DNA from: Apis mellifera
Taxonomy: Eukaryota; Arthropoda; Insecta; Hymenoptera; Apidae
Assembly (NCBI RefSeq): GCF_003254395.2
Contig: NC_037647.1
Coordinates: 5,678,876 to 5,742,875, forward strand
Length of the DNA stretch: 64,000 bases
Direction of reading: 5' to 3'
Of this stretch, positions 25,501 to 40,500 are shown piece after piece. Position numbers and translations under genes: made by a program. The notes below the pieces were generated by a model. It saw nothing but the letters and a program-made list of their open reading frames with translations, made no database searches and had not been told where the DNA came from. The number at the start of each line of letters is the position of its first letter. Position 1 is the first letter of the stretch.

Positions 25501-28500
25501 ATAGAAATAAAATACTAATATAATTGTTGATTAAAAATATGGAGAAGTGTTGGAGAGAGTTGTAATGAATCCTCGTAGAGAATATATTTTATAATTATAT
25601 ATATTAATTATATTATATCCCAATTATGCAAACAATAAATAATTATTAATAAAAGCATTAATTAAGCATTAATATTATTAAAGACTATTTAATTAAATTG
25701 AAATTAATAGATTACAATAATATTAACATAGATGGATGTACTAATATTTGCAGAAATATGAAATAATATATATTTATTTGAATTATTATAATTGAAATTA
25801 TTATCCACTCGGGATAATAGAAAATCAAATATCAAATATAATTCAGGATTAGTTTAATGCAATTATTTCCATACGAAAGATTGGAATTTCTGGCCTTAGT
25901 GAAAGTATAAATCGCTTATATAATCTTCCGAGTGTTAAAAATAACTAAACGTAGTTAATAAATTCCATTCTTTTGTGATTTTAATTCTTTCTGCAAACGA
26001 GTACAGTTAATATCTTATAAAATTCTCGTATAAAAATTCTTTTTTTTTTTTTTTTACATTAACATAATTTATAATAACTTATATTTAATTTATATTTTTA
26101 TATAAATAATTTATTCCATAATTTTTCAAAATTTTCAAAATATATGAAAGTTCTATCGTTAATAAATCAAGAATTAATATCGATTTACCTTGTTGTAGTG
26201 TCGTAATTGTAATCATCGTTGAGATATTCCTCGTCACTTTCATCATCATCAGGTTGATCATTGAGTCCGTCTTCGGGATCAGCTTCAGAATCATCTTCAT
26301 CATCTGCATCAGTATCCAAACCATCATCGTCTTCAAGGTCGTCTTCATCTTCGTCGAGATCTTCGTCCACACCCTTTGGAATCGGCAAGTCGATCGGTTT
26401 TTTGGCTTTCAAATTTTCTGCAAATTGTACGTAAATGTTAATAGATCTTTAAAATTGTTGAATTTATTGTTAATTTTCTGTTCATTTATCTTTAAAAGGA
26501 TCCTTTTAAGAATAGAAAAAAAGTAGGCAAGAATTTATATAATATTTGTTTCAGTTTTTTTTTTTTTTTTATAACAAGACATAATAATGACAGTTTTTAT
26601 TTCCTATATATTATAATATAATTCCAATCAATTTTACAGTCATTTATTAATTTTAGAAAAAAATGCCAAAAATTGAATATTTTATTATCATTTAATGTAT
26701 ATGACATTTTGATGAGTGGCATGATGATAAAGTATCATATTTAAAATCAATGATAATGTGATATTAAGCCAAAAATTAACATATGAAATATTCAAAAGCA
26801 TATTAACATATTTACAATATTAATATAAATATAAATATATGTACTTACGCTTTTGACTAAAATAGAAAATATATTATCAATTATTTTGAATATATTTGAA
26901 TATATTCAAAATATTTGTTTTTTCATAATAATTTCAAAAAAAAAATTTATGTAACAATACATAAATTACAATTAGTGAAATGATAAATATAATTGGAAAA
27001 TTTTATTAAAATTTTATCAATTATCGATTAGAATAGCATGGATTAGAAACTACGTCAATACGAAACTACGTTTTTAATTAATTTCATTTTAATTTTCGTT
27101 CATTAAATATTACTGAATATTACTGAAAGTACAAATTTTATATTTTCAAACGAGTAATTTATTGATTTATTATTTTCACAAATATTTGCTCAGTTTCAAT
27201 CAATTGGACAAAGGAAATGTCATCAAATATAATAAATAAAACAAATTTGTTTTATTTAGAAAACTTATCTCAATATATTGTTTTTAAATCATATTATTTT
27301 TAAATAAATTTCACACAGTTTTTTTATTTTATTCGAATAAATAGTAATAAAAAAAAAAAAAAAATACCAAATAAAGAAAATTATTTCATTGTTTCATTCA
27401 AAATAATGAAATAATTTAAAATTAAATCATTTTTTTATTCAATACAGCAATACCACAGAATTATTTATTTTTTATTAAAAAAAATATATTATCTCAAAAT
27501 TAATATTTTCAAATTATACACAAATCTCTCCCAGTCTCCTGAAACATTCAATTAACAATATCCAAAATACAAAAAAAAAAACCTCGACAAACAATCAACA
27601 ATTTTCCAATTTTCCATCCATTCGACAAAGATTTAAATTCAAACTGTTTAAATGCATACATACATACATAAAATAATAATAATAATAATAATAAAATAAA
27701 TAAATTAAAATGAAATAAAATAAGCTTCAATTCAATTCTTTTTTTTTTTTTTTTTTAGAAAAGAAGACACACAGGACTTAATTTGCATAGCAAAGGTAAA
27801 AGCTTGCTCTGATAATGATACTGGGCGTAGAACGAATGCAAATCGCGTGCTGCATCGCGTGGCGCGTATTTCGAAATCCGCCCCCCTCCCCCCTCCCCTA
27901 ATGGTGTGCAACCACCGCGTGCCATCCGCGATTTCGCGTCCCTTGCGCACCTCCGTGAAAAACTCTAATTTGTCTCTGTTATGTTGAAGAGGACAGCCGT
28001 CTTGACTAACTAGGTTCTCGAGATGTCCCATTCTCCGAGAATAGACACGCTGATGAGCTGACTTCTCGAGTTCTGCAAAGGCAGACAAAAGCTTCGCCCG
28101 TCGTCGTATCCTAGCCGCTATCCTTTTATCTGGGTCACGCGGCGGTTGTGTTGGCACTTTTTTCCACCAACCAGAATATCGTTACGTTTATTGCACGAAT
28201 TTATCGAACTTCCGAGCTTCCAACTTGTGTATTCCGTGTATCATCCCTCCGTTTTTTGGGACGAGAGAAAGGATATCAAGATTCGATGGATGCGAGAAGG
28301 GATCAGGACTCAAACTCTTGGCAATAGCCAAGGTGGAGGGTTTTCCGCGTATTTTCACGGACACAGAGGGAAGACGAACGCTTTGCCAGCTCGTCCATGA
28401 AAATTCAACCGCCGCTGAAAACCGTGAACGACTGTTCTCTGTTTAAAAATAGCGCCATAAACAAAATGTGCAAACAAGTAGCTCAACACGGCGTCGTTGG

Positions 28501-31500
28501 TGAAGAGTTTAACGATACTCGAGCTGCGTTACGTGTCGGTGAACTGGGTAATGCGAAGGAAGATGCAACGTCGAGAGCATCGACGTTCAAGATTCGTCGT
28601 GTCTCTTTTGTTTTTTTTTTATATATATGTAAATGATTTAAATACTTTGTTTGTCGTGAAAAATCAGAAATTTATAAATCGAAGGATTTTGATTAAGATG
28701 ACGATCGAAAATTAAATTTCAAAAATACGTTTGCAATTTCATAAGATGAAAATTGTAAAACGTGTGCTATTTTTAGCATTTTTGACACACGCAAATGAGA
28801 TGATTTCTATACCGAATTTTTAGAGAAGATATCTTGTGGGAATCTTGATAAGAAAATACGTGAGACACGTGATTCAAAGCATCAAAGTATGTACGTCATC
28901 GCGTCAAAAGATATCGCATCTATAGATGTGGAGGGTTAAAAAGGGTTAATATACATCCAAGGTTATAATTTTAAAACAGAAAGAGATGAAAAGAATGAAA
29001 GGAAGACTTCTACATGAACGAATGTTGCAAAATCGATATACGCTCAAAAAATACTTTCGATTTGAAGTCTATTTTTTTTTTTTTTTTCATTCTAAGAGAA
29101 TTCGAATATAAACGAATTCTTCTCGCAACGAAATGAATGCAAATAAATTGAATGCGTTTCAATTTCTCTGTGTGGATGATATCGCAATTTATTTACCGAT
29201 GATAAAAATTCACGAGAAAAAAATATAAATATAACGAATAAAAGAAATCTCCCCTTTAAATATCAATCTTTTTTCAACATCGATCAATTATTCGCATATT
29301 TCATCCGAATGATTCCATTCTTGTCTTCAATAAAAATACGAACACGAGTCCATTTGTTTATATTTCATACACGAGGATGTAACACGAATTACACATTTTA
29401 TATACAACTTGTCCAACATCACGACAAAATTGTGTATTGACAATTGATATATATTCCATATATTTGATGAACATCGAAACGATAAATGTTAACAAATATT
29501 GCTCCTATATTCTAACAAATATTTCCCTGCTCGTGAAACGTAATAATCCCTCTCTGAAAAATTCAAATCCATCCTTTCGTATCTTCTAAAAATAACAACT
29601 CGAACAACAACAACCCAAGATAAACCACATAATCTTCGATCATGGTCATCATAATTTGTCCGAATCCCATTCAAACCGAAAAAGAAAGAAAGAAAAAAGA
29701 AGAAATCCATCAATCCCCGATATATTCATCCCCGTAAAACCATGAACCGCAAGCTCGTCAACAAGCGTGCATAATAAACCCCCCGAAGCGGCACGCGCGA
29801 TCGACCATCATCGTTGCGGTGGCGGAGGTTGGAATTTCGTCGGGTGATTCATCGGTCATTCCCTATTGATCAGGGTTGGAAAGGCAGGGATGTGTCGCGA
29901 ATCGAGCCTGGCACACAGACAGTGTGGCCACCCAGTGGATGGTAGAACCCTCCACCCCTCCTCCTCCTCCTCCCCCGTAGAGTTTATTAGCGGCACACAT
30001 GGTTATTGGGTGGATTGAAAAGAAAAGATGCGCAGGTACGGAGGGAAAACCCATAGTGTGTTACGTCGTTGCGCAGTCGTCGACGGCCCGTTATTGATTG
30101 CACGAGCGAGAAAGACAGAGAAGGGTAAACTACCCTCGTCATGGGAGACGGAGAGGGTGAATCGAAATATACCCACTTTCTTAATGCGCCTCCCTCTGCT
30201 CTTTTTTCTTCCCTCCCTATCTTTCTCGTTCTCTTTTCAAACTGTTGTCGTTCAACAACTCGATTCGAATGAAGCACGATGGCTGTGAGACTCGTTGTGA
30301 AATTAATTTACCGATTAATATCTCTCTCTTCTTTGGAATATTCTTTTCATTTTTGATTCTATAAAGAGAGAGAAAGAGAAAAATTAAAGGAATTTTAGAA
30401 ATTGTATTAGAAGAATGAGAAGATCGTCGAATCAAAATTTAGAGAAAGATTGTTGAGAAAATGAAATTCTATCCCTGAAAATTAAATCCAGAAAGATTTC
30501 CCTTGCCAGACAGGAATTCCCTATTCGATATCGAGCAAATATAGGAACAAACGTTGAATAAATTTTAATAACTCCGATATTTCTTTCTTTCTTTTTTCGA
30601 GACGTCTCTGTTCGAGGTCCTCTTAAACGGTTCGCGAACACGGAGGCGTTTTTCCAAACGTCGAGCCTCCTTTGTGGATCGGTTAAAAGCATTTACATAC
30701 ATCGATGATTAACGGAACAATGGAGGGAGGGAGAACCGTTGAAACCGATTCAATGGCATTATGCGACTCGATGGATTCCAGAAAAGTATACTCGAGGCGG
30801 GAAAAGGCCCGATTAAAAGCGAATGGCGACAAAGAATGCATTTTCGCGGTAACGCCGACGTTATTTACCTAAACGGATATGTCGAGCCGCGCGTAATATT
30901 CCCTTTTCCATCTCGATCGAATTACAATAACATGTTTTCCTTTGCCTCGAGAGTCGACGATCGATGCGGAAATTCGACTCTCGAGGCCGTTAAAATCGTG
31001 TTTGCTGTTACGAGGATGAATCGATAATTACGCAGAATTTATCAATATTACAGGGACACGGCTTTATTGTTGATTTTAACCGTAGAATGAAGTGATCTAT
31101 GAGTTTGGATAAATTGGATTCTACAGGGAATAGGGAATTGTAAAAGGGGAAGGATTTTTGGAAATTTAAAGATTTAATAATATGGAAGAGATTAAATGGA
31201 AAAATTATGCTTTTGAGAATAAATGTGTATATAATTGTTATAGATATTAGTAATTTCACTGAATATTTCTGAGTAATTATTGATTCGTCTAAATGTTTTC
31301 CGTGCTATTATATTCTAAAGCTTGGGAAAATTCAATAACTACGTAAGTAAAAAGCTAACTTTAATCGCAGTTTGCCCCCACTTTTTCTAACGTTCATGCA
31401 AATGTTTCAGGCGTTACTAGTTGCTGCAAACGTGCAAAACGCAAGCTGCTACCATAATGCGATATATATGCACACAGTGAAATATTACCACCATTCGAGT

Positions 31501-34500
31501 TTCTAAGTTTTAGAGATAAAATTAAAAAAGTATCGAGTAAGTATGAAAAGTAAGTTACGGATATACCTTTGAAACCGGTTTGATCAATCAACATAATTAA
31601 ATTCAATTGATTATAATAAAGATCCATAACTCACTTTTAATCAAACTCTTTAAATTAATTATCTTTAATATATCTATATTCTTCCAGGAATAAACTCGAT
31701 GTAATTTGTCTAAAATTCCATTAAAATTAAGAAAACTTTGAATTATTATAACTTCGAAGATAATTACTTCCGGTTGAAGGATGAAAGAAGAATTAGAAGA
31801 AGCATGGAATTTTGCTGTTTAAAATACTAATACGACTTTCTCGAGATATCATCGGTAAAGAAAAACAAAGATAATTCATAATTTGATTAAAATCTTATTA
31901 AAAATTTGAATCGTTATTATCTTCCTATCAACGAATGAACGATCGTTGGAGGCGCGAAACCAAAGCTCTTTAAATCGCTTTTTATCTCGATACGACTTCC
32001 GGTTCCCGAGATATCGGCGTGTAAAGAAAAAAGATAATTTTTCCATCTTATCCTTATCTCTTTTCTCTACTGACCTATCCTAAATTCCAGGCGAGAAGAG
32101 AGTCAGAGATTCCTAGAAAAATATAACAACACGCATTTCCAAGAATAAAATATAGGTCAATGGACCCATTCGTAATATCTGCACCGTCTTGAGTGTAAAT
32201 AAAGAAAAACTTTTAAATCCTCGTATCTCGAGAACCGATCGAGATATCGAGACAAAACAAAAGATAAGTTCAACGTCATTGTTTGAACGATGACAAAATT
32301 TCTAAAGTTTCTCACATTTTCTTTTTTTTTTTTTTTAGAAAAAACCTTGATTGATGCAATGATTCGTCGAAGCGTTATACATATATCATATCTGGATCTA
32401 TATCTATACCTTTTTTCTCATTTATAATTACGAAACAGAATTCCACGAGTCTCAATCAAGAATCTCTGATGGGAAGAAAAAAGATTAATCGATAAATGAT
32501 GAGTAATTTCACGGAGATCTAGAAATCCGTATATAAGGAAAATGTTTCACTGTGCGCAGCATTCCAAGACTGTGGCGTTCCACGTATATCCAAGATTCGA
32601 GTCGATGAATGAATGTGAATGATGATATGAGAGAATGTACGTACGTTACGTACCTTTGAGGTGTTTCGGACAGCACACGAATTCGACGCCAGAGAACAAG
32701 GATATTCCGCAGGGCAACAGCATTGCAAAGCTCCTCAGATTCATATTCCTCTCTCTGCAGGTGTCTGCTGCGGTCGCATTCCACCTGGAACAGTGAATTT
32801 CCGGATTGAATCTTTTTTTTTCTCTCTCTCTTTCTCTTTTTCTTTCTTTCTCTCTTATTTTTTTCCCTCCCTCTGCGTTGAACTTGTACAGGCCGTAGGG
32901 ATTCGCATCAAAGAGAAACCGTAACGAGGAATCGTAACGGGGATTCAATCCTCTTAGACGGAAATTCATTTCTGGAGTGGTAGGGTAAACGATCGAACGA
33001 GGTCGATCAACGAGTGTCTGAAGAGTATTTCGTGCTGTTTCGTGAATTTATCATCTTCTTATTGATCTATGATCTTTATTCGATTGAGACAGAATACAAA
33101 ATATAAAATATATCTTATAATAAATTATAGAATTGGAGACGAAATGCGATAAGATTTTTAGTATCTTTGAAAAATTATCGTCGAAATATCGATGGAACAA
33201 GGTCAGCATCGACGAAGGATAAAATTACGTAGTCGCGAACAGATTTAAAAGAAAGAAAGAAAAATTGAAAAAAATCGAAGAAAATTCATTCGGTCAGAGA
33301 TAACAGAGACTTTCCTGACGCAACTCATCGAACCGGGAACCCCCGTGAACCAAGCTCCAACGAGGATAGAGTTACGGTGTGGCGAGCATGTAAATCGATA
33401 CTCTCACGTTGCCTCGTCTTCTCTGCCCGTCTGCTTACCTGTGAGATTCCCAGCATTTCGTCTGATTGTGAAGGTGGTCGAACAGGCAGCCTTCCGGAAC
33501 GAGCAAAGCGTCGCTTTGGAACGGCCCCTCTGCAACAAAGGAGAGAGAGAGGGGGGAAAAAAAACGTGTCGATACGTGTGAGAATAAAAGGTCGAGGGAA
33601 AAAAAAAAAAAAAAAATCAAGTCCATGTGGACACGCCTATATTTATCGTGGAGAGAGAGAGAGAGAGTGAGAAAGAAATCGCGTGCACGGTTATAGATCC
33701 ATAGTTGTCTACTCAACCCCTTAATGACGCTTGGCACTCGACACAACCCGAAGGAATCAATACGGCAGAAACTGCAAATCAGAGTGACTCCGCTCTGGGA
33801 TTGCTCTCTCGTGTATTATCATGTTTCTAAGATGGTATTTCCGCGATCTCGTGAGATTTCGTTTCGTTTCAAATGTTGTAGAGTGTATATATATATATAT
33901 GTGTGTGTGTATATGAGAATGTTTGATTATTAAACGTTTGCTGCGTAGATTGAAAGTTTCAGAAGTGAGTGATCATCTTAAAGTAATGCATCATGGGAAT
34001 ATTTGGTTATTAATCGTTCGCAGATTGAAAATTGTGATCACCCTGATGTCACGGGTTAATATTGAATTATTAAGTATTCGGTTAAGTGCGGATTGAAAGA
34101 TATGTAGGGCTGTTCCCGCTGCTCTTTTTTAATTTATCCCCATGAATTGGAAAATCGAAAGAAGCTGGAAAAATGAATAATTCTGATCTTTCTTTTTGAT
34201 CGATAATTCATTCTCTGATCCTGCAATGTGGGCAAGTACGAATAGTTTCGAGTAAAATAAAATAATAATAATTAAAACATTTTTACTTTTTCATGATTAG
34301 AAGTCTCGTTAAGAATTCGGCCATTTCGCAATAGTGGAAAAAGGAATAAAAAACGTAGATGCCAATATACAAATAATAAATCGTTTTTATTATACCTCCG
34401 ATTGATTATTGAACATATTGGTTTCAAATAAAAGATCCCTGTCCCATTGAGACGAAATGGTGAAACAAATCCACATATCGCTCACAGATAACCGACACGA

Positions 34501-37500
34501 TTGAGGAGCAGATTAATTAGCATCATTAGCATAAAAATTCAATTATATCGATAAACTGAACCCATTTAAAATCGGAGATAAAATTCGATATCTAACGAAG
34601 GGGAGATATAAAAAATCTCAATTACGAAACATAAATATATATATATATATATATTTCTTGGTACGCGGATTAAATAATGATCCTCGAACGGAATTAACAT
34701 CGATTGCCGATAAACGAAGTTGAGAAAAGTGTATTAACGGTTTATAAGCGTTGTTATATTATATTGGAAAGAAGATTCGAACGATGGACTCAGGGATGAT
34801 TTGAATTTTAAATCGAGCAACATTGCACAAATTGCATCGTGGCATAAAACCTGGCTATCGAGGATCCATTTTCAAAGGAGAAGTAAAACTCGAACGAACG
34901 ATTATTACAGGTTGCGAAACACCGTGAAACATTGTGACATTCAACGTCGCGCAGGGTGGAATACCGTTTTATCCGTTGCAAACGCTCGTAAAACGAGTTA
35001 CCGTGTCGTGTACTAATGGTTCAAATATCCTCTTAATTAGGACAATGAATGGCGAATGTAAAAGTTTTACGCGCGCTTTAATGCGTCTATTACGTAGCTG
35101 CGTTTGAATTTATGCTCTTGTTCGAAGGGAAAGAATTTCAATAACAGCGACCGGATTACGAGTCTTTACCAGGTTTGTGCGCGTCTCGTTTATCACTGTT
35201 CAGCGCGTCAAAGTGGAACAGTTGACAAGTTCTTTATTTAAGGAAAGAATCCATCGAATCCGGAAAACGAAAGAAATTTTTTCGTATGTATATATAATTG
35301 AATGAGAGAGTTGTGTAATCGAATAATAGTCGATTTCTTGATTTAAAACGGATTGTAAAAAATGCACGAGATCTGTTCTATGATGTCGTGTAATAAAATC
35401 ATCCGTAGATTGTACATATTATAATAAAAGAATTAATAGTTGTGTCGAATTATAATTTTTAAAAAAAGAATTTTTTTTAAGAAAGATTGAAAAGATTTAA
35501 AATTGTTCATGGTAGATTTTGATATTAAATTTTTCAAGAGAGAAACATTCGTTTCAGTTATCGCGAGATTATTAATAGTATAGTAACGTGGAAGTAATCA
35601 TATTTATTAAGAAGAATATACTTTCGGTTGACGTGAAAAGAGCACGTTAAAACGTATGATTGGTATAGTTGGTAAACGTATGCAGGTAAACTTTGGCACA
35701 AATAGGCTTATACATATTTAAATTCAAGTTCGTAAATTTTGTGTGAAATATAGAAAAAGAAAATATAAAATAAGAAAATATAAATAATATATCAAACGTA
35801 TGAAAAAAGATATACTGTGAATCATCGATTTTTATTCTCATCGAAATTAATATTACTTTTTTCGTCTATACTTTTACCAAAGACATTAATAATAAAAGTA
35901 TATTTTTATTAATTTTTTCCATAAAATACTAATTTCATGCTTTCACTTTCACGTGTTAAAAATTACTATTCGCGAATAAAATAAATTTAATCTCAATAAT
36001 GTATAAATCTCTCTAAATATCATAAAACTTTTCAAAAATATATTTCCTATATTTTTGATCATAAAAAAAGTTTGTTCTCTAATTTTAACAAATTTTTCTT
36101 TAAACATTATTATTCAATTCCGTGGACACAAATTTGTGTCGAGTTTTTTATAAATACAAAAGAATCTATTCGCGCAAAAATTCAATTTTCAACCTTTCAT
36201 TTTCTCCCAATTCGATATTACGAAAGCGAAACTTTGAATAGAAAAAAAAAAAAAAACTACAGGCCTTCAATTTTTTTTTTTCTTTTCTTCCTCGCATCAG
36301 GAATCAATCCATAGATGCAATCTCGGTATCACTGCAAATTTGCATACCTGCTAAAATTCAACTCTCGCGTAAAAATTTAATTTTTCATCGTTCGTAGAGA
36401 CCCACGTCAACTCTATTAAACCCGAACAAGCTAGCGGAGTTAAATGAAAACTGAAACACTGTCTATCCAGATTACTTATCACAGAAGCAATTCTGATGCT
36501 AATACGTACCGAGACATCTGTACGGCTTGACCCAACGTGACAATTTGCATTTGGTTCTTCCTGGCTTGCACCATCCGCTCACCCTTACATAGTGCGACGA
36601 CTCTACGATGTTGGTGATGTCTCTTTTCGGGTAAGCCTGAGAACACGAGTAAATATGAATTGAAATCTTATAAACAAGCATTTAATTAATTCTAAATTAT
36701 ATTCAAAAATTTACTTCTATATTCGTACAATCATCTTCTTCAATCAAAATTTTCTTATTGTTTTTCAATAAAAGTTAAATTTTAAAATTTTATTTTTTTC
36801 TTTTGAGCCTTATTTTGCTTTGAGTAAATATGAATTGAAATGTTATAAACAGTTATAAACAAGCATTTAATTAATTCTAAATTATATTCAAAAATTTACT
36901 TCTACATTCGTACAATCATCTTCTTCAATCAAAATTTTCTTATTGCTTTTCAAAAGTTAAATTTCTGGTTAAAATTTTATTTTTTTGCTTTGAGCCTTGT
37001 TTTGTTTTGAGTAAATATGAATTGAAATGTTATAAACAGTTATAAACAAGCATTTAATTAATTCTAAATTATATTCAAAAATTTACTTCTACATTCGTAC
37101 AATTATCTTCTTCAATCAAAATTTTTTTATTGCTTTTCAATAAAATTTTAAAATTTTATTTTTTTGTTTTGATGAATTACGATTAATGACGAATATAGAA
37201 AGCTCTATCAATAATTTTCTAAATAAGATAAATTTAATTTTAACGTAACCTTTATTATTTTAGTAGGCGATCTGTGGGATTCATTTATCAGCAATAAAAT
37301 CATTTCGTTGGAAGTTCGGGCCACAAAGTTAAACATTTGAACCGAGTAAATTTACGATATTGAAATAGTTTGATTGTTGGCGGAAAGTTGGAAAAAAAAT
37401 TCTTCGAACGGTAAGTAATTCCGATCTGAATATTCGAAGAATTTGCTCGATGTAATTCGGGCAATAATTGAAATCAATTAAAGTTTCACAGAGGCAGATT

Positions 37501-40500
37501 ACTCGTAACGTCTCGAGCCATTCTATCAATTTAAGGAAACGCATATTCTATCCCGAAATTGATGACCCATTTTCTCCCTTTGAAACGCCGTCAAACTTTT
37601 CTATCAAACTTTGATGGAAATACGTATACGCGTATTGCGCACGTGTGTGTAATCCGTCAACAATAGAAAATAAATTGAACGTTTGGTTTCGTAAATAAAC
37701 ACGTCAAGAGGAATTATATATACATACACACAGTTGGGGGAAAAAAGTTTTCTGAAAACTGATGACTGACCAATCTTTTTCAATCAACGTAAGCATTATT
37801 TTTCAAAGTTCTTTACAGAGTACATTTAGCAACTTGTTATGAATCGGCGTAAAAAATTTAATTGGATACGCTCTTTTAGATTCTGAGAAAATGGGTCAAA
37901 ACGAATTAAAAAAGAAAAAGAAAGAGAGAGAGAGAAAAGAAAATGATTTTTAGAGAGAAGCTTTTTCAAGAAGGGAAACTAATTAATTTATTAAACAAGG
38001 TGAATAAGAATTCGTCTAAATAAAAGTAGTTAAAAAAAAAGGAAGAGAAGTCAAAGAAAGAAAAAAATTACTTGCAATTGTTTATATTAATTATTACTTA
38101 TTTTGAAGTTCTTCTCGAAAAATTTATCGTCTTGAAATTAAGATAAATTATTAACAAGAAAGTCTTTCGTTTTTTAAACGAAATTTACATCACATCGATA
38201 ATAAAAAAAGCAATACTTCAAAAAGAAAAAAAGAAAAGGAAGAGAAGTCGAAGAGAGAAAGAAATTACTTGCAATTGTTACTTTATATTAATTATTACTT
38301 ATTTTGAAGTTCTTCTCGAAAAATTTATCGTCTTGAAGTTAAGATAAATTATTAACAAGAAAGTCTTTCGTTTTTTAAACGAAATTTACATCACATCGAT
38401 TATAAAAAAAGCAATACTTTAAAAAGAAAAAAAAAAGGAAGAGAAATCGAAGAGAGAAAAAAATTACTTGCAATTGTTACTTTATATTAATTATTACTTA
38501 TTTTGAAGTTCTTCTCGAAAAATTTATCGTCTTGAAGTTAAGATAAATTATTAACAAGAAAGTTTTTCGTTTTTTAAACGAAATTTACATCACAAATTTA
38601 CATCGATAATAAAAAAAGCAATACTTTCGATATTACTTAAAAGTTTTTTGAATGATCGTACATATTCGCAATATAAATATCGAAAAGTGCCATCGTATCA
38701 GATGTACAATTTCGCACAATTGCACTCGGATTAACGACGGTTTTAAATTCGTAAAACGTAAATATTTCTACGGAATTGCAATACATTCACGTTTGACAAT
38801 TGAACAAGAGCCATTCTACGTCAATTGAAATTTATATTCCTTGCTCGTGTTTAAAAAAATTAATTCATCGATTATTAAGAATTATTCTTTGTTATTTTGT
38901 AATTACATAAGTAATTACAATTAAAACTACACATATCCGTTTCAATCAGATTATGGAAGTTATGAATTAAATTATCAAATAAAATTGGACAAAGATTGTT
39001 TTCTCGATTCTATTTAATTTATTGGACAATAAATAAAAGAGACTTCGACGAATAAACAATGAATTCTTTAAAAATTTCGAAAAGCTTAAAATGCTGAGAA
39101 AAATTCACGAATGAAATAAATTCTACGTTGCTATTTACAAAAAAAAAAAAAATGGCGAAAATCTTTAACCTCTGAACGGTATTCTTAACGGTAGTCAATT
39201 CCGTTCAAAAATCACAGATATAAATTTCAACGTCAGCATACTTCTACAACCTATGAATCAACTTTCCGTATGAATTACCTTCTTGCAATATTCGAGAATC
39301 TCCAGCTTGTCCGTCATGCAACTCTTCTTGTCGGTCGAGGAGACCCAGCGTCCCTGTTCTCCCATGTGCTGTGCCAGATACACCTCTCCAGCCTCGCACA
39401 ATGTGGCAACCTTTGCAAAACTCATCTTTTGTCACACTTAAATTTACATTACAAACAATCTTTTAAACAAATGAATCGATGAATCGTGTGTGGTGCACAC
39501 TTTTAATCGAATAAAATGTATTTCCAGTCGATTGATTAAAATTTCTTCAACACACGAAATTTAAAATTCGATATTGAAGAGATTAGAACTGTCAGTCTCT
39601 AAGTTTTGGAAATATAAAATCCAAGCAGGATTATTTTCCATGGAAATTTAACATCCTGAATGTATCCAAAATATTTAAAATTACATCAAGATTCATCGAA
39701 TGTTAAAAACAATAATTTGAGAAAGTAATTCGAATAATGCTAGAAATAAGAAGAAAAAAAATTCGAAGTTCCAAAGTTAATAATTTAGAAACGCCGCTTC
39801 TAAATTATTCTAAATTATACAAATCCACCGAAAATAAAACGAATATTTCCCCGGGAAAAAAAGGAGATACATTCGTTATACCTAATTACCAACGTAAATT
39901 CGTTGCGTTTCGTTTCAGAGAATTAGCCGGAAAGGAACAAAGCCGAAGCTTTTTATTATTCCTCTTTCACTTTTTGATGAAAAACGAGTTTTAATTCCAA
40001 ATAAACGGCGCGCGCGCGCACGCGAAGAAAATTTCTGTCGGAGGGAAAGTTTCACAGAGGGAAGCATTTTGAACGGAAGGAATGGAAAGGTTGGCCGTAT
40101 GAGGAAACGTTATCAGACGTCTCCTCCTCGTGTGTCGCTACGATGGATTTCGCGGTGATGGAAAATTCGCCAAGTGGCGTGCGGCCTTGATGGCATTCGT
40201 AAGGAAAAGGAAGCGTGCATTTTCAAGTGGGTACTCACTTGCGGCTCTGATCTTCCTCCAGCTGGTGCCAACTCGAGCCTCTCCGACACCGCCTGCAATG
40301 CAGAAAACACGGTGAAAATTTAACTCGCGTGAAACTATGCACGGCGGGGAAGAATTTATAGCGTCGCTGATCCCCTGGAATTTTTCACAGTGGTTCATTC
40401 ATAAAAATTTTCTCTCTCTCTTCTCTCTTTTTCTCCTCTTTTTTTATCGAGTGTAAGAAGAGACTCGTTGTTTTTACCCGATTTAGAAATATTTATACGA

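Larger units (their letters stand above)
26418..32653 (-). other. Appl intron 6 (between E1 and the acidic linker)
   Basis: A 6.2-kb phase-1 intron. It joins a GT donor after the codon split following CCPKHLK to the exon starting NLKAKKP. The first part (26.4-27.7 kb) is plain AT-rich sequence. CpG-rich patches occur at 27.77-28.62, 29.74-30.30 and 30.60-31.05 kb, and a dispersed repeat cluster at 31.75-32.29 kb. The boundary exons join in frame without any intervening exon, so additional coding exons here would be alternative. Confidence 0.75.
36637..39278 (-). other. Appl intron 3
   Basis: A 2.6-kb intron splitting the growth-factor-like domain. It carries two independent tandem arrays (36.65-37.17 and 38.04-38.63 kb). 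The sequence between them includes a GA-rich tract near 37915-37940. No coding signal. Confidence 0.75.

Noticed and set aside
26085..26372. Met/Thr/Lys-rich minus-strand frame of 95 codons
   Set aside because: It is the acidic-linker exon of Appl read in another frame, running into intron.
37725..37790. CAGTTGGGGGAAAAAAGTTTTCTGAAAACTG resembling a Tc1/mariner terminal sequence
   Set aside because: No matching inverted end, no target-site duplication that I could find and no transposase frame nearby.
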